Source: an uncultured Eubacteriales bacterium (lineage in GTDB: Bacteria > Bacillota > Clostridia > Oscillospirales > Acutalibacteraceae). Taken from it: a stretch of DNA of 64,000 nt. Under the pieces are notes generated by a model, which had not been told where the DNA came from, ran no database searches, and was given only the letters and a program-made list of their open reading frames with translations. The translations under genes and the position numbers were made by a program. This document shows positions 42,891 through 51,256 of this stretch, in pieces (the first letter of the stretch is position 1; every line of letters starts with the position of its first letter). The stretch covers positions 62,001 to 126,000 of the forward strand of contig CASFBL010000001.1 of the NCBI GenBank assembly GCA_949292775.1, given 5' to 3'.

Positions 42891-43388
42891 TTAACCCATG
42901 GAGAAAATTCCGTAGGTCACCAAGGACATGATAAGCCCCGCAATGAAAACGCCTAACGCGATACTGGGCAAAGAGCGTTTGATCGGCATGTCCAGAAGCG
43001 CCGCCATCAGCGCGCCGGTCCAGCCGCCCGTGCCGGGTAGGGGGATTGCAACGAAAATGAGAAGCCCCCAGCATTTATAGCGCAGGACCTTATCTTTGTT
43101 GCGCTCGGTTTTCGCTTCAAGCTTCGTGATGATCTTTTCAAAGAATTTGAAGCGCCGTAGAAACTCGAATATCTTTTTGATAAACAAAATAATAAACGGA
43201 ATCGGGAGCATGTTCCCGATGTAGGAAATGGCAAAGGCTTCAAAAAAGTTCATTTCCAAAAGCCTTGCGGCAATCATGCCGCCGCGCAATTCCAAAACAG
43301 GCAGAAGAGAAATGATGAAAACGGTGAGCTCCGCGGGGATTTTGTCCTGGAACAACTCCACCAGCGACTGGGTTAAGGTTTCAGCCAT
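42891..43388 (-). CDS. Small multidrug-export-type membrane protein (COG2426)
   Basis: 165 residues from the ATG complement at 43388 behind AAGGAGGA. Four to five membrane helices are visible, with LPVLELRGGMIAA near the N-terminus and AIPLPGTGGWTGALMAALL in the third helix region, the two signature segments of COG2426. These proteins are annotated as putative small-molecule exporters without direct proof. It lies 13 bases after the Nudix gene. Confidence 0.85.
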   Translation of the reverse strand: MAETLTQSLVELFQDKIPAELTVFIISLLPVLELRGGMIAARLLEMNFFEAFAISYIGNMLPIPFIILFIKKIFEFLRRFKFFEKIITKLEAKTERNKDKVLRYKCWGLLIFVAIPLPGTGGWTGALMAALLDMPIKRSLPSIALGVFIAGLIMSLVTYGIFSMG

Positions 43389-43401
43389 AGATTCCTCCTT
43401 G

Positions 43402-44136
43402 TCAAAACAGTTGATGTTCATCCATGTAATTTTTGGCTTTTTTGAGAATGGATTTGTCATTCTCATAGTTCAGTGTTTCCAACGCGGCGTCATAGCCGAG
43501 CCAGATGTAGTCCTCAATCTCGGACTGCTGAATGACCGTTTGCGTGTCATTGGTCGTGGCAAGAAAAATCAAAACGGTCTTGTTGATTTTTCCCTGAATG
43601 GTGTATTCGGATTTGCTTTTAAAATCCGGAAATATCGAAATATGAATCCCGGTCTCTTCCAACACCTCGCGGCAGGCGGTCTGTTCGTCCGTCTCGCCTT
43701 TTTCCACATGCCCTTTGGGGAAACCCCAGTGGGCACTGCGCTTGTTTTTGATGAGCAAAAAGCGCTTTTCGCCGCCGATATCGCGGAAAACCACCGCGCC
43801 GCAGGAACGCTCATAAAAACAGTCTATGGAAACGCCCTTGCCTTTATGCAAAAACGCAACCGCCGGTTGAATATCGTGAATGATAAACCGCTTTGATTTC
43901 GGCGAAACCACAAGAAACACCGCGTGCTTCTGTTTATCCTTAATTACGGCGACAACGCGGCCGTCAAACCTGCGGACGGGATGATCCACGCCCAGAATAT
44001 AAGCCCCGGCAACCGGGGAACGGGGCAGAAGCCCGCTTTCGACGACGCCGTAATTCAAAAGGTATTTTGTGTTGGTTTCGCGGTCAAAGAAGCCTTGGGG
44101 TTTTGTAACCCGCACTTTGACAAATTTACCCAACAT
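43402..44136 (-). CDS. Nudix hydrolase with N-terminal extra domain
   Basis: 244 residues. The C-terminal half has a full Nudix box: GHVEKGETDEQTAC-REVLEETGI, with the surrounding AHWGFPKGH typical of diadenosine tetraphosphate hydrolases. The N-terminal 100 residues (VRVTKPQGFFDRETN, then VAGAYILGVDHPVRRFDGRVVAVI) form a separate beta-rich domain with PPase-like flavour, seen fused to Nudix in Clostridia. Likely cleaves Ap4A or a related dinucleotide; the role of the first domain is unknown. It is the first gene before the COG2426 gene. Confidence 0.85.
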   Translation of the reverse strand: MLGKFVKVRVTKPQGFFDRETNTKYLLNYGVVESGLLPRSPVAGAYILGVDHPVRRFDGRVVAVIKDKQKHAVFLVVSPKSKRFIIHDIQPAVAFLHKGKGVSIDCFYERSCGAVVFRDIGGEKRFLLIKNKRSAHWGFPKGHVEKGETDEQTACREVLEETGIHISIFPDFKSKSEYTIQGKINKTVLIFLATTNDTQTVIQQSEIEDYIWLGYDAALETLNYENDKSILKKAKNYMDEHQLF

Positions 44137-44266
44137 CCGTTACGACTCCTTAGAAAAACTACCGTCTATTATACAGGGAATCCCGTCAGGTTTCAAGAAA
44201 AATTTTTTGCCGGGCAAAAATATCCGCAAAAATAGGGAACGGTAAAGGGTGTTCATAAAAATTTAA

Positions 44267-44295
44267 TTGAAAAACAAAAAACGATATGATAGAAT
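44267..44295 (+). promoter_or_regulatory. Sigma-A promoter of the beta-propeller lipoprotein gene
   Basis: TTGAAA (44267-44272), a 17-base spacer and TAGAAT (44290-44295), about 50 bases before the start at 44349. Confidence 0.65.
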
Positions 44296-44348
44296 AACGA
44301 TATATGTCCTGCCTTGTGGTAAAGGCAGAGGTTTTTGGAGGTCTTTCT

Positions 44349-46091
44349 ATGAACGGCAACAAAAAAATATGGCTTTTTTCGCTGCTGTTGCTTGTTGCAG
44401 TGTTTATAACACTTTCCGCCTGCAAGGGTTCGCAGAGCGGCGAGGGGGAAACGGTCGTTGTGACCGATGAAAATGGCGTGCCGGTGACCGACGAAAACGG
44501 CGAGGCAATGACCGTTGTGCTGCAAACGGAAATCGTCGAAGTAACCAACGCTAACGGCGAAAAGGTCTATGACGAAAACGGCAATGTCAAAACCTCGGTT
44601 ATTTATATTCCGCAGGAGGTCGGCGTGCCGGTGACCGACGAAAACGGCAACCCGGTTCGCGACGAAAACGGCGAGATTTTAACCACGATGATTACGGTGC
44701 CCCCGACCACCGGCGGCCCGGTGGTTACGGAATTCCCCATGACCGACGGCAACGGCAATTATGTCACCAAGCCCGGCGGTGAGACCGTGACCTATACCAT
44801 GACTTATACGACAAGCCCCGCAACCCCCGGCGACAACAGCTCAAACTGGGGCGCAACCTTCGGCGGCAGCGGCAACGACAACTTTGTCGATACGGTCAGC
44901 CTTTCCGACGGCAGCTTTGTGGCGCTGATGCAGTCCAACTCCAAAGACGGCAGCATGGCGGCGCTTGCGGGCAGCTCCAATACGCCGATTCCCGTGCTTA
45001 TTAAATACAAGAAGAACGGCACGGTTGCGTGGCAAAAGGCCATTTCTTCTGACAGTGGCATTATTGTGACCGGCCTTGCTGTGGATAAAGACGACAATAT
45101 CGCGGTGTGTGGTTATACAAAGTCGAAAAACCTCGGTTTTACCAATGCCGGTGATTATGACGCGGTGCTCTTTAAGTTTAACGACCGCGGCGACCAGCAG
45201 TGGCTGCAGCATTTCAGCGGCAGCAATACCGACGGTTTTGAAGGGATTGCGGCAGGGCCGGACGGCTCTTTTGTAGCGGTCGGCTATACGAACTCCATCG
45301 ACGGCAGCGCTTCGGTGTTCGGCTTTAAATCTGCACACAGCGCTTCCATGGTTGTGAAATACAATGCGGACGGCACACAGGCGTTTGCAAAATCAATCGG
45401 CTCTTCCGGCGATTCTCTGATGGCGGTCACCGTGGACGGCGACGGTAATATCTATACGGTGGGGAACTTCTCCTCCAATGATTCGAACAGCCTGTTTACA
45501 AGCTTTGGCCGTTCGGACGGCGGCGTTATCAAGCTGGACGCCTCCGGCAAGACGCAGTGGGTCAAGCAGTATGGCGGCTCGCAAATTGACAGCTTTACCG
45601 CTATCACAACCGCTTCAGACGGCGGCTGCGTTATCGCGGGGCGTTCGCGCTCGAGCGACCACTCTTTTATCAGTCTTGTCAACCAAGGCGGCTATGACGC
45701 TTACCTTGTGAAATACAATGCCGACGGCTCCATTGCCTGGCAAAGCGCATTCCGCGGGTTCTATGACGACTGCTTTACCGACATCGTGCAGACCGAAGGC
45801 GGTTATGCGGCAGTAGGGTATTCCAACTCCTCTAACCGCGACTTGAAACCGATTGGCAACCGCGGCGGCACAGACGCTTTTGTGGTCACGGTGGACGCTG
45901 CGCATGGGCGGGTGACCTCTGTGCAGGGCTACGGCGGCAGCCGCGATGATAAATTTGAAGCGCTCTGCGTTACCAAAGACGGGCAGATTATTGCCTGCGG
46001 CTCTACGCTGTCCACAGACGGCGACTTGGTTGGCTCCGGCGCACAGAGCGACGGCAAAGCCACCGTCGGCATGATTGCGCGGTTTACCTAA
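44349..46091 (+). CDS. Surface lipoprotein with DENG-type repeats and a beta-propeller
   Basis: 580 residues from the ATG at 44349 behind TGGAGG. Lipobox FITLSAC (cysteine at about 26), then a stalk (about 35-135) made of repeated VTDENG/YDENG/RDENG units, then a proline/threonine stretch, and a seven-unit-like beta-propeller (about 165-575) with repeats such as DGSFVAVGYTNS, DGGCVIAGRSRSSD and DGQIIACGSTLSTDGD. The propeller is of the SBBP/'beta-propeller repeat' type. Probably an extracellular binding protein; the ligand is unknown. Confidence 0.82.
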   Translation: MNGNKKIWLFSLLLLVAVFITLSACKGSQSGEGETVVVTDENGVPVTDENGEAMTVVLQTEIVEVTNANGEKVYDENGNVKTSVIYIPQEVGVPVTDENGNPVRDENGEILTTMITVPPTTGGPVVTEFPMTDGNGNYVTKPGGETVTYTMTYTTSPATPGDNSSNWGATFGGSGNDNFVDTVSLSDGSFVALMQSNSKDGSMAALAGSSNTPIPVLIKYKKNGTVAWQKAISSDSGIIVTGLAVDKDDNIAVCGYTKSKNLGFTNAGDYDAVLFKFNDRGDQQWLQHFSGSNTDGFEGIAAGPDGSFVAVGYTNSIDGSASVFGFKSAHSASMVVKYNADGTQAFAKSIGSSGDSLMAVTVDGDGNIYTVGNFSSNDSNSLFTSFGRSDGGVIKLDASGKTQWVKQYGGSQIDSFTAITTASDGGCVIAGRSRSSDHSFISLVNQGGYDAYLVKYNADGSIAWQSAFRGFYDDCFTDIVQTEGGYAAVGYSNSSNRDLKPIGNRGGTDAFVVTVDAAHGRVTSVQGYGGSRDDKFEALCVTKDGQIIACGSTLSTDGDLVGSGAQSDGKATVGMIARFT

Positions 46092-46115
46092 TCTCAAAAG
46101 CAAAGGACTTAACAA

Positions 46116-46847
46116 ATGGCAAATCAACAAGATTATCCGGGGTATCTCCCCGACAGCCATCGTGTTTTGTGGCTGCTCATGCGCGTCGGGTTGATGGCAT
46201 GGGGCGTTTACGGGCTGTTTCACGGCTCGGTTGTGGAATTCCTGCAGGCGATTTTCGCAATTCTCTTTACGCATATGTGGGATTATTTCCAGGTGTTCGG
46301 CGGCCGGTCGTTTATCACGCGGGTCGATTATATTTCGGGCACGATGCTCAATGTCTTTATTTTCCTCGGCGTGGTCATCGGGACGACCCTTAATAACCGG
46401 ACCGATTTTAAAGATTTCGACATCGTGACCCATTTCTGCGCGGGCTTTATTGCCGCATGGTTCGGCTATGAATTCGCCCACATTATGCAGGGACGCTACG
46501 GCAGGCTTTCTCCGGCATTGAGCGCTATGTTCGGGCTGTGCTTTGCTTTGGGCATTTCCGTGGCGTGGGAAATTTATGAATTTACAATGGACCGCCTTTA
46601 CGGGTTTTACTTGCAGCAGTCCAGTCCCATTTCCGAATCCGGGCTGCTCGATACGATGTGGGATTTCATCATTACAGCAAGCGGTGGGCTTGCCGGCATG
46701 TTCGTCGTCTCGTTTTATAAAAACGGAAAAATCGGAAAAAATAAAAAAGCTGTCCGCGCCGCGATTTTGCAGGAAGCGCGGGAAGCAGAGCTGAAAGAAA
46801 AAGTTTGGGAGGCATACCTCGATGGCCAGGACAATCATATCCACTGA
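46116..46847 (+). CDS. Multi-helix membrane protein (DUF2238/YjdF-like)
   Basis: 243 residues with about six membrane segments. The motif pair HFCAGFIAAWFGYEF and AWEIYEFTMDRLYGF...DTMWDFI resembles DUF2238-type proteins, with conserved histidine, glutamates and D-x-x-W-D. RBS AAAGGAC. It overlaps degV by 26 bases, so the two may be functionally tied. Function unknown. Confidence 0.75.
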   Translation: MANQQDYPGYLPDSHRVLWLLMRVGLMAWGVYGLFHGSVVEFLQAIFAILFTHMWDYFQVFGGRSFITRVDYISGTMLNVFIFLGVVIGTTLNNRTDFKDFDIVTHFCAGFIAAWFGYEFAHIMQGRYGRLSPALSAMFGLCFALGISVAWEIYEFTMDRLYGFYLQQSSPISESGLLDTMWDFIITASGGLAGMFVVSFYKNGKIGKNKKAVRAAILQEAREAELKEKVWEAYLDGQDNHIH

Positions 46848-47673
46848 CAGCCCTGCGGATGTACCGGCGGAAATTCGGGAACGGTACGATATCCGGGTCA
46901 TTCCGCTGCACATTATTTTAGATAACGATTGCTTTGAGGACGGCGTAAATATTCAGCCGGATGATTTGTATGCGTTCTATAAGAAAACCGGAAGACTGCC
47001 CAAGACTTCAGCCGTTTCGGTCGCGGAATATACCGATTTCTTTCAAGAGCTGACCAAAGACGGCAGTTCCGTTGTGCACATCAGCTTTTCTTCGGCGCTT
47101 TCCGCCACACACCAAAACGCCCGCCTTGCCGCAGAGGATTTCGACAATGTTTATATTGTAGATTCCAAAAGCCTCACGACCGGCATAACTTTGCTGGCAA
47201 TCAAGGCGGCGCAGCTTGCCAAAGACGGCGTAGACGCCAAGACCATTGCACATGAAATGGAATACAAGCGCGAAAAGGTGGTTACCACTTTTATTTTGGA
47301 CAAGCTTGAATTCTTATATAAAGGCGGCCGCTGCTCAGGCATTGCAATGCTCGGTGCAAATGTGCTCGGCATAAAGCCCAGCATCGTCATGGCGGACGGC
47401 ACTTTGCAGGTCGGCAAGAAATACCGCGGCAAGCTCGAAAACTGCCAGATGCAGTATGTCCGCGATTTGCTCGAACAGTATGCAGGCCGGATCGATACCG
47501 ACCGCGCGTTCCTTTCCCGCACAGCGGGCGTCAGCGACGAACAGATGAAAGCGCTGCAAAAAGAGATTCACAAGACGCTGAAATTTAAAGAATATATCGT
47601 TTCCACCGTGGGGTGCACCATTACTTCGCACTGCGGGGAACGGACATTTACATTTGAGTTTATGTTAAAATGA
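46822..47673 (+). CDS. DegV family fatty-acid-binding protein (FakB)
   Basis: 283 residues, ATG 46822 behind GGGAGG. DegV features: STDSPADVP at the N-terminus, ISFSSALSATHQNA (lipid carboxylate binding TS/SS region), VDSKSLTTG and YKGGRCSG. DegV proteins present a bound fatty acid to FakA, encoded at 21988-23628, so the window holds both halves of fatty-acid kinase. It overlaps the membrane-protein gene and is followed by the PrsA-like gene. Confidence 0.93.
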   Translation: MARTIISTDSPADVPAEIRERYDIRVIPLHIILDNDCFEDGVNIQPDDLYAFYKKTGRLPKTSAVSVAEYTDFFQELTKDGSSVVHISFSSALSATHQNARLAAEDFDNVYIVDSKSLTTGITLLAIKAAQLAKDGVDAKTIAHEMEYKREKVVTTFILDKLEFLYKGGRCSGIAMLGANVLGIKPSIVMADGTLQVGKKYRGKLENCQMQYVRDLLEQYAGRIDTDRAFLSRTAGVSDEQMKALQKEIHKTLKFKEYIVSTVGCTITSHCGERTFTFEFMLK

Positions 47674-47690
47674 CAAGGGGTGAAAGGCAG

Positions 47691-48596
47691 ATGAAAAAAG
47701 CGATTTGTGCGGTGCTTGCCGCTGTGCTCTGCCTTTGTACGCTGTCTGCCTGCTCGTCCGGCAGCGGCGTTCGTGTCAACGGTACGGAGATAAGCAAGGG
47801 TGTTTATCTGTATTTCACAGACGAAGCCAAAAAAGAAAATCCGGACGCGGACGAGGCCGCACTTAAAGAGGCGGTCAATAAAAAAATTTCGGAATATGTG
47901 GCGGTGAATTCCATTTATGCCGACCGGGGGCTTTCGCTTTCCGCCGAGGCTAAAATGGAGCTTACCCAAACCGTCAATTCACTGTGGCGCCTGTTCGGTA
48001 CCTATTACACCGAGCTTGGTGTTACGAAACAGGATTTGAACAATGTTGAAGCCAGCAAACAATATCGTGATGCGCTGATTGTGGATTATTACGCCCCCGA
48101 CGGCGATGAACCGATTGCGGAAGAAACACTCAAAACCTATTTCAATCAAAATTATATCGCGTTTAAAAGCATTACCGGCTTTTTGACCACCGCCGATAAC
48201 GACGGCAACGCCGTGCCGCTTTCTGACGCGGAAAAAACGGCGCTGACCACCTCGTTTAACAATATTGCCAACGCTGTGAACGGCGGTTCTTCTATCGAGG
48301 AACAGGCAAACGCCGTAGATAATACCATTGTCAACACAGAGACCGTCGTGATTTCCAAAGCGGATACCCGCTATCCCGCGGAGTTTTTCACCGCTGTCGC
48401 TGCGCTCCAAAACGGAACGGCGCAGGCGTTCTCCGCCGGGGATTACATATTTGTTGTTCAGCGCGAGGACATCACCGACGAAGACCGCGATTTATATTCA
48501 CAGTACCGCACCGACTGCCTGAAAATGCTCAAGGGCGAAGCATTTCAGCAGGTGCTCGACGGCTGGGCGGCACAGTACCCCGTTGCAGAACGGTAA
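47691..48596 (+). CDS. PrsA/SurA-like lipoprotein without a clear isomerase domain
   Basis: 301 residues from the ATG at 47691. The signal ends LCTLSAC; the mature protein begins SSGSGVRVNGTEISKGVY, the usual N-terminus of PrsA/SurA-like chaperones ('v-G-e-I-s'). The rest is helical (about 45-150), with a later beta part that contains no recognisable parvulin motif. A role in folding secreted proteins is likely by family. It is 18 bases after degV and ends at a strong terminator. Confidence 0.82.
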   Translation: MKKAICAVLAAVLCLCTLSACSSGSGVRVNGTEISKGVYLYFTDEAKKENPDADEAALKEAVNKKISEYVAVNSIYADRGLSLSAEAKMELTQTVNSLWRLFGTYYTELGVTKQDLNNVEASKQYRDALIVDYYAPDGDEPIAEETLKTYFNQNYIAFKSITGFLTTADNDGNAVPLSDAEKTALTTSFNNIANAVNGGSSIEEQANAVDNTIVNTETVVISKADTRYPAEFFTAVAALQNGTAQAFSAGDYIFVVQREDITDEDRDLYSQYRTDCLKMLKGEAFQQVLDGWAAQYPVAER

Positions 48597-48627
48597 ATTC
48601 AACAAAAATAGCGCTGAAAAGTTATAA

Positions 48628-48659
48628 AACCGCAGACACTCTTGTCTGCGGTTTTTTAC
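48628..48659 (+). terminator. Terminator of the degV-prsA-like unit
   Basis: AACCGCAGACA / TGTCTGCGGTT with a 4-base loop, then TTTTTT. Confidence 0.92.
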
Positions 48660-48667
48660 ATGCAAGA

Positions 48668-48696
48668 TTGCGCACAAAATAAATTTGTGTTACAAT
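48668..48696 (+). promoter_or_regulatory. Sigma-A promoter of the aminotransferase-rsmA unit
   Basis: TTGCGC (48668-48673), 17 bases, TACAAT (48691-48696), about 35 bases before the start. Confidence 0.7.
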
Positions 48697-48730
48697 AATC
48701 TGAAAAGCTGAAAAACAGGGAGTGTTTTGT

Positions 48731-49915
48731 ATGGAATATACATTTTCAGACCGTATCTCGTCGCTGCAGCCGTCAGCGATTCGTGAGATTTTAAAGGCAA
48801 CCGCCGACCCGGCAATCATTCCGTTTGCGGCGGGCAACCCCGATGCCGCCGCCTTTCCGGTGGAAGAGGTGCGCGAAATTGCCGCGCGGATTTTAAAGGA
48901 TTCCCCGATTATGGCGCTGCAATACGGCGTAACCGAAGGCTATGCGCCGCTTCGGGAGCGCGTGGCCGCTTATATGAAAGAAAAGCACAATATCGGGCGG
49001 GATTTTGACAACCTGATTATCACCTCCGGCGCGCAGCAGGTTATGGACCTTGCGACCAAAGCGCTTTGCAACTTCGGTGATGTCGTGATTTCCGAAACCC
49101 CGTCATTCATCGGCTCGCTCAACTGCTTCCGTTCCTATGGCGTAACGCTCAAAGGCGTGCCGGTTGAAGATGACGGCATGAATATGGAAGTACTCGAGCA
49201 GAAACTGCGCGACAACAAAAATGTGCGTTTCATTTATACGATTCCGAATTTCCAAAATCCGTCAGGCGTGACCATGTCGCTTGAAAAACGCAAACAGCTG
49301 TATGCGCTTGCGAAAAAATACGGCGTTCTCATTTTGGAGGACAACCCCTACGGCGATTTGCGCGTGGCGGGCGAGGCGCTGCCGACCATTAAGAGCATGG
49401 ACGAGGACGGCCTGGTCATTTATGCGGGTTCTTTCTCCAAGATTTTCTCCCCCGGCGTGCGCGTGGCGTTCACTGTGGCGCCCGCTGAGATTGTCGCCAA
49501 AATGACGGTCGGCAAGCAGGCGGCGGATGTCCACACTCCGGTATTCAACCAAATGCTTGTAGACGAGTGGATGAAAACCACCGACTTTGAAGGGCATATC
49601 GAGAAAATCCGCGGCATTTACCGCCGCAAGCTCAATTTGATGTGCGACCTCATCGACGAACAGCTGGGCGATTTTGTCCGCTATGTCCGTCCCGAGGGCG
49701 GCATGTTCGTTTGGTGCGAACTGCCCGAGCGCGTCGATATGATGGATTTCTGCAAACGCGCCGTAGAGAAAAAGGTGGCAGTCGTTCCGGGCAGCGCGTT
49801 CACCGTGGAGCCGGACGAAGTCGTCAACAGCATCCGTATGAACTTCACCACGCCTTCCGACGAGCGCATTGTCGAGGGCATGCACATTTTGGGTGAGCTT
49901 TCTCATGCGTTATAA
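48731..49915 (+). CDS. Class I/II PLP aminotransferase (LysN/2-aminoadipate type)
   Basis: 394 residues. FAAGNPDAAAFP near the N-terminus, ITSGAQQVMDLATKAL, IPNFQNPSGVTMS, and the PLP lysine in AGSFSKIFSPGVRVAF place it with the MocR-related aminotransferases that lack the DNA-binding domain. It transfers amino groups between amino acids and 2-oxo acids; the substrate is uncertain. The ATG at 48731 is chosen because GGGAG precedes it; GTG 48722 overlaps that site. rsmA overlaps its end by 11 bases. Confidence 0.9.
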   Translation: MEYTFSDRISSLQPSAIREILKATADPAIIPFAAGNPDAAAFPVEEVREIAARILKDSPIMALQYGVTEGYAPLRERVAAYMKEKHNIGRDFDNLIITSGAQQVMDLATKALCNFGDVVISETPSFIGSLNCFRSYGVTLKGVPVEDDGMNMEVLEQKLRDNKNVRFIYTIPNFQNPSGVTMSLEKRKQLYALAKKYGVLILEDNPYGDLRVAGEALPTIKSMDEDGLVIYAGSFSKIFSPGVRVAFTVAPAEIVAKMTVGKQAADVHTPVFNQMLVDEWMKTTDFEGHIEKIRGIYRRKLNLMCDLIDEQLGDFVRYVRPEGGMFVWCELPERVDMMDFCKRAVEKKVAVVPGSAFTVEPDEVVNSIRMNFTTPSDERIVEGMHILGELSHAL

Positions 49916-50777
49916 TCTTTCCGACTTAAAAACCGTCCGCGCCATTCTCGAAAAGCATGGCTTTTCCTTTTCTAAGGCGCTCGGGCAGAATTTCCTTATC
50001 AATCCGAATGTTTGCCCCGCAATGGCAAAAGAAGCGGTTGAATCCGACTCGGACGGCGTTCTGGAAGTCGGCCCCGGCATCGGTGTTTTGACCGCGGAAC
50101 TTTGCGCGCGGGCGAAAAAGGTGGTTGCTGTGGAACTTGACCGCCGCCTTTTGCCGGTGCTGTCGGAAACGCTCGCGGATTTTGACAATGTCGAAGTGGT
50201 CAACGGCGATGTGTTAAAGCTGGATTTGCACACGCTTCTGCGTGAAAAATTCGCCGGCTGCCGCAAGGTAACGGTCTGCGCGAATTTGCCCTATTATATT
50301 ACTTCGCCGGTCATTATGAAGCTGCTCGAAGAAAAGCTGCCCATTGAAAGCATTGTTGTCATGGTGCAGAAAGAGGCGGCTGACCGCCTTTGCGCCGAGG
50401 TCGGCTCGCGCGAAGCGGGCGCGGTCACTGTGGCGGTGCAGTATTACGCGGCGGCGCGTCAGCTTTTCAAGGTCGGCAGAGGCTCGTTTGTGCCCGCTCC
50501 CAAGGTGGACAGCGCCGTGATTCGGCTTGACCTGCGGCAAGATGCTGTGTTTGCCCCGGCAGATGAAGCTTTCTTTTTCCGCATGGTGCGCGCGGCGTTC
50601 GCCCAGCGGCGCAAAACCGCACTCAACGGGATTTCTGCGGGGCTTTCCCTGCCGAAAGAAACCGTGGCGGCGGCGCTCGGGAAAGCAGAACTCGCGCCGG
50701 ATATCCGCGCAGAAAAGCTGACCATGGAACAGCTTTGCAGGCTGTCCGATATACTTTTTGAAACCAGCAAGGAGTGA
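49905..50777 (+). CDS. rsmA: 16S rRNA (adenine 1518/1519-N6) dimethyltransferase
   Basis: 290 residues (KsgA). The SAM site LEVGPGIGVLT (about 58-68), the catalytic ANLPYYITSP motif and the early GQNFLINPN are diagnostic. It dimethylates two adenosines in helix 45 of 16S rRNA during 30S maturation. The ATG at 49905 gives the family N-terminus; the only upstream site is a weak GGGTGAG. The start lies inside the aminotransferase gene (11-base overlap), so translation is probably coupled. Confidence 0.95.
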   Translation: MRYNLSDLKTVRAILEKHGFSFSKALGQNFLINPNVCPAMAKEAVESDSDGVLEVGPGIGVLTAELCARAKKVVAVELDRRLLPVLSETLADFDNVEVVNGDVLKLDLHTLLREKFAGCRKVTVCANLPYYITSPVIMKLLEEKLPIESIVVMVQKEAADRLCAEVGSREAGAVTVAVQYYAAARQLFKVGRGSFVPAPKVDSAVIRLDLRQDAVFAPADEAFFFRMVRAAFAQRRKTALNGISAGLSLPKETVAAALGKAELAPDIRAEKLTMEQLCRLSDILFETSKE

Positions 50778-50783
50778 AAAATC

Positions 50784-51044
50784 ATGATTTATTCTTACAG
50801 AACCAGAGGGACCTGCTCCCAGCAGATCGATGTTGAGCTTGACGGCGATATTATCAAATCGGTTAAGTTCTACGGCGGGTGCAACGGCAATTTGCAGGGT
50901 ATTTCTTCTATCGTCCGCGGCAAGACAATCGACGAGGTTGCAAAGGCGTTTGAGGGTATTCGCTGCGGCATGAAACCGACCTCCTGCCCCGATCAGCTTG
51001 TAAAAGCTTTGCGCGCGGCAAAGGCGGCGCAGAGCGAGGCATAA
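50784..51044 (+). CDS. TSCPD-domain protein (TIGR03905 type)
   Basis: 86 residues, ATG 50784 behind AAGGAGTG. It contains YRTRGTCSQQIDVELDGD, then FYGGCNGNLQGIS and a final CPDQLVKAL; the G-x-C-x-GN-L and TSCPD elements define this short family of possible metal- or nucleotide-binding proteins. Function unknown. It is the last gene of the aminotransferase-rsmA block. Confidence 0.9.
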   Translation: MIYSYRTRGTCSQQIDVELDGDIIKSVKFYGGCNGNLQGISSIVRGKTIDEVAKAFEGIRCGMKPTSCPDQLVKALRAAKAAQSEA

Positions 51045-51138
51045 AGCCGCCGGGTTTTGTGCAAAATCCATTAAATTTGCATAAAAGCGGCAACCCTTTG
51101 CAAAAAGTCCATAAACTTCAAAAAATATGAGAAAACTA

Positions 51139-51167
51139 TGGAAATTAGAAAAATTATCTGTTATAAT
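51139..51167 (+). promoter_or_regulatory. Sigma-A promoter of ppdK
   Basis: TGGAAA (51139-51144), a 17-base spacer and a perfect TATAAT (51162-51167). It gives a leader of about 80 bases before the ATG at 51257. Confidence 0.78.
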
Positions 51168-51256
51168 ATCGGGTGGTGAATTCTGTCCGAATCCGCAAAC
51201 AGACTCTGTTCGGACAACCATTTTACTGTTTGTAAATAAAATTTGGAGGTATTTTA

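Noticed and set aside
45615..46913. 432-codon minus-strand frame opposite the propeller gene and the membrane-protein gene
   Set aside because: Spans the end of one real gene and all of the next in antisense, without ribosome site.
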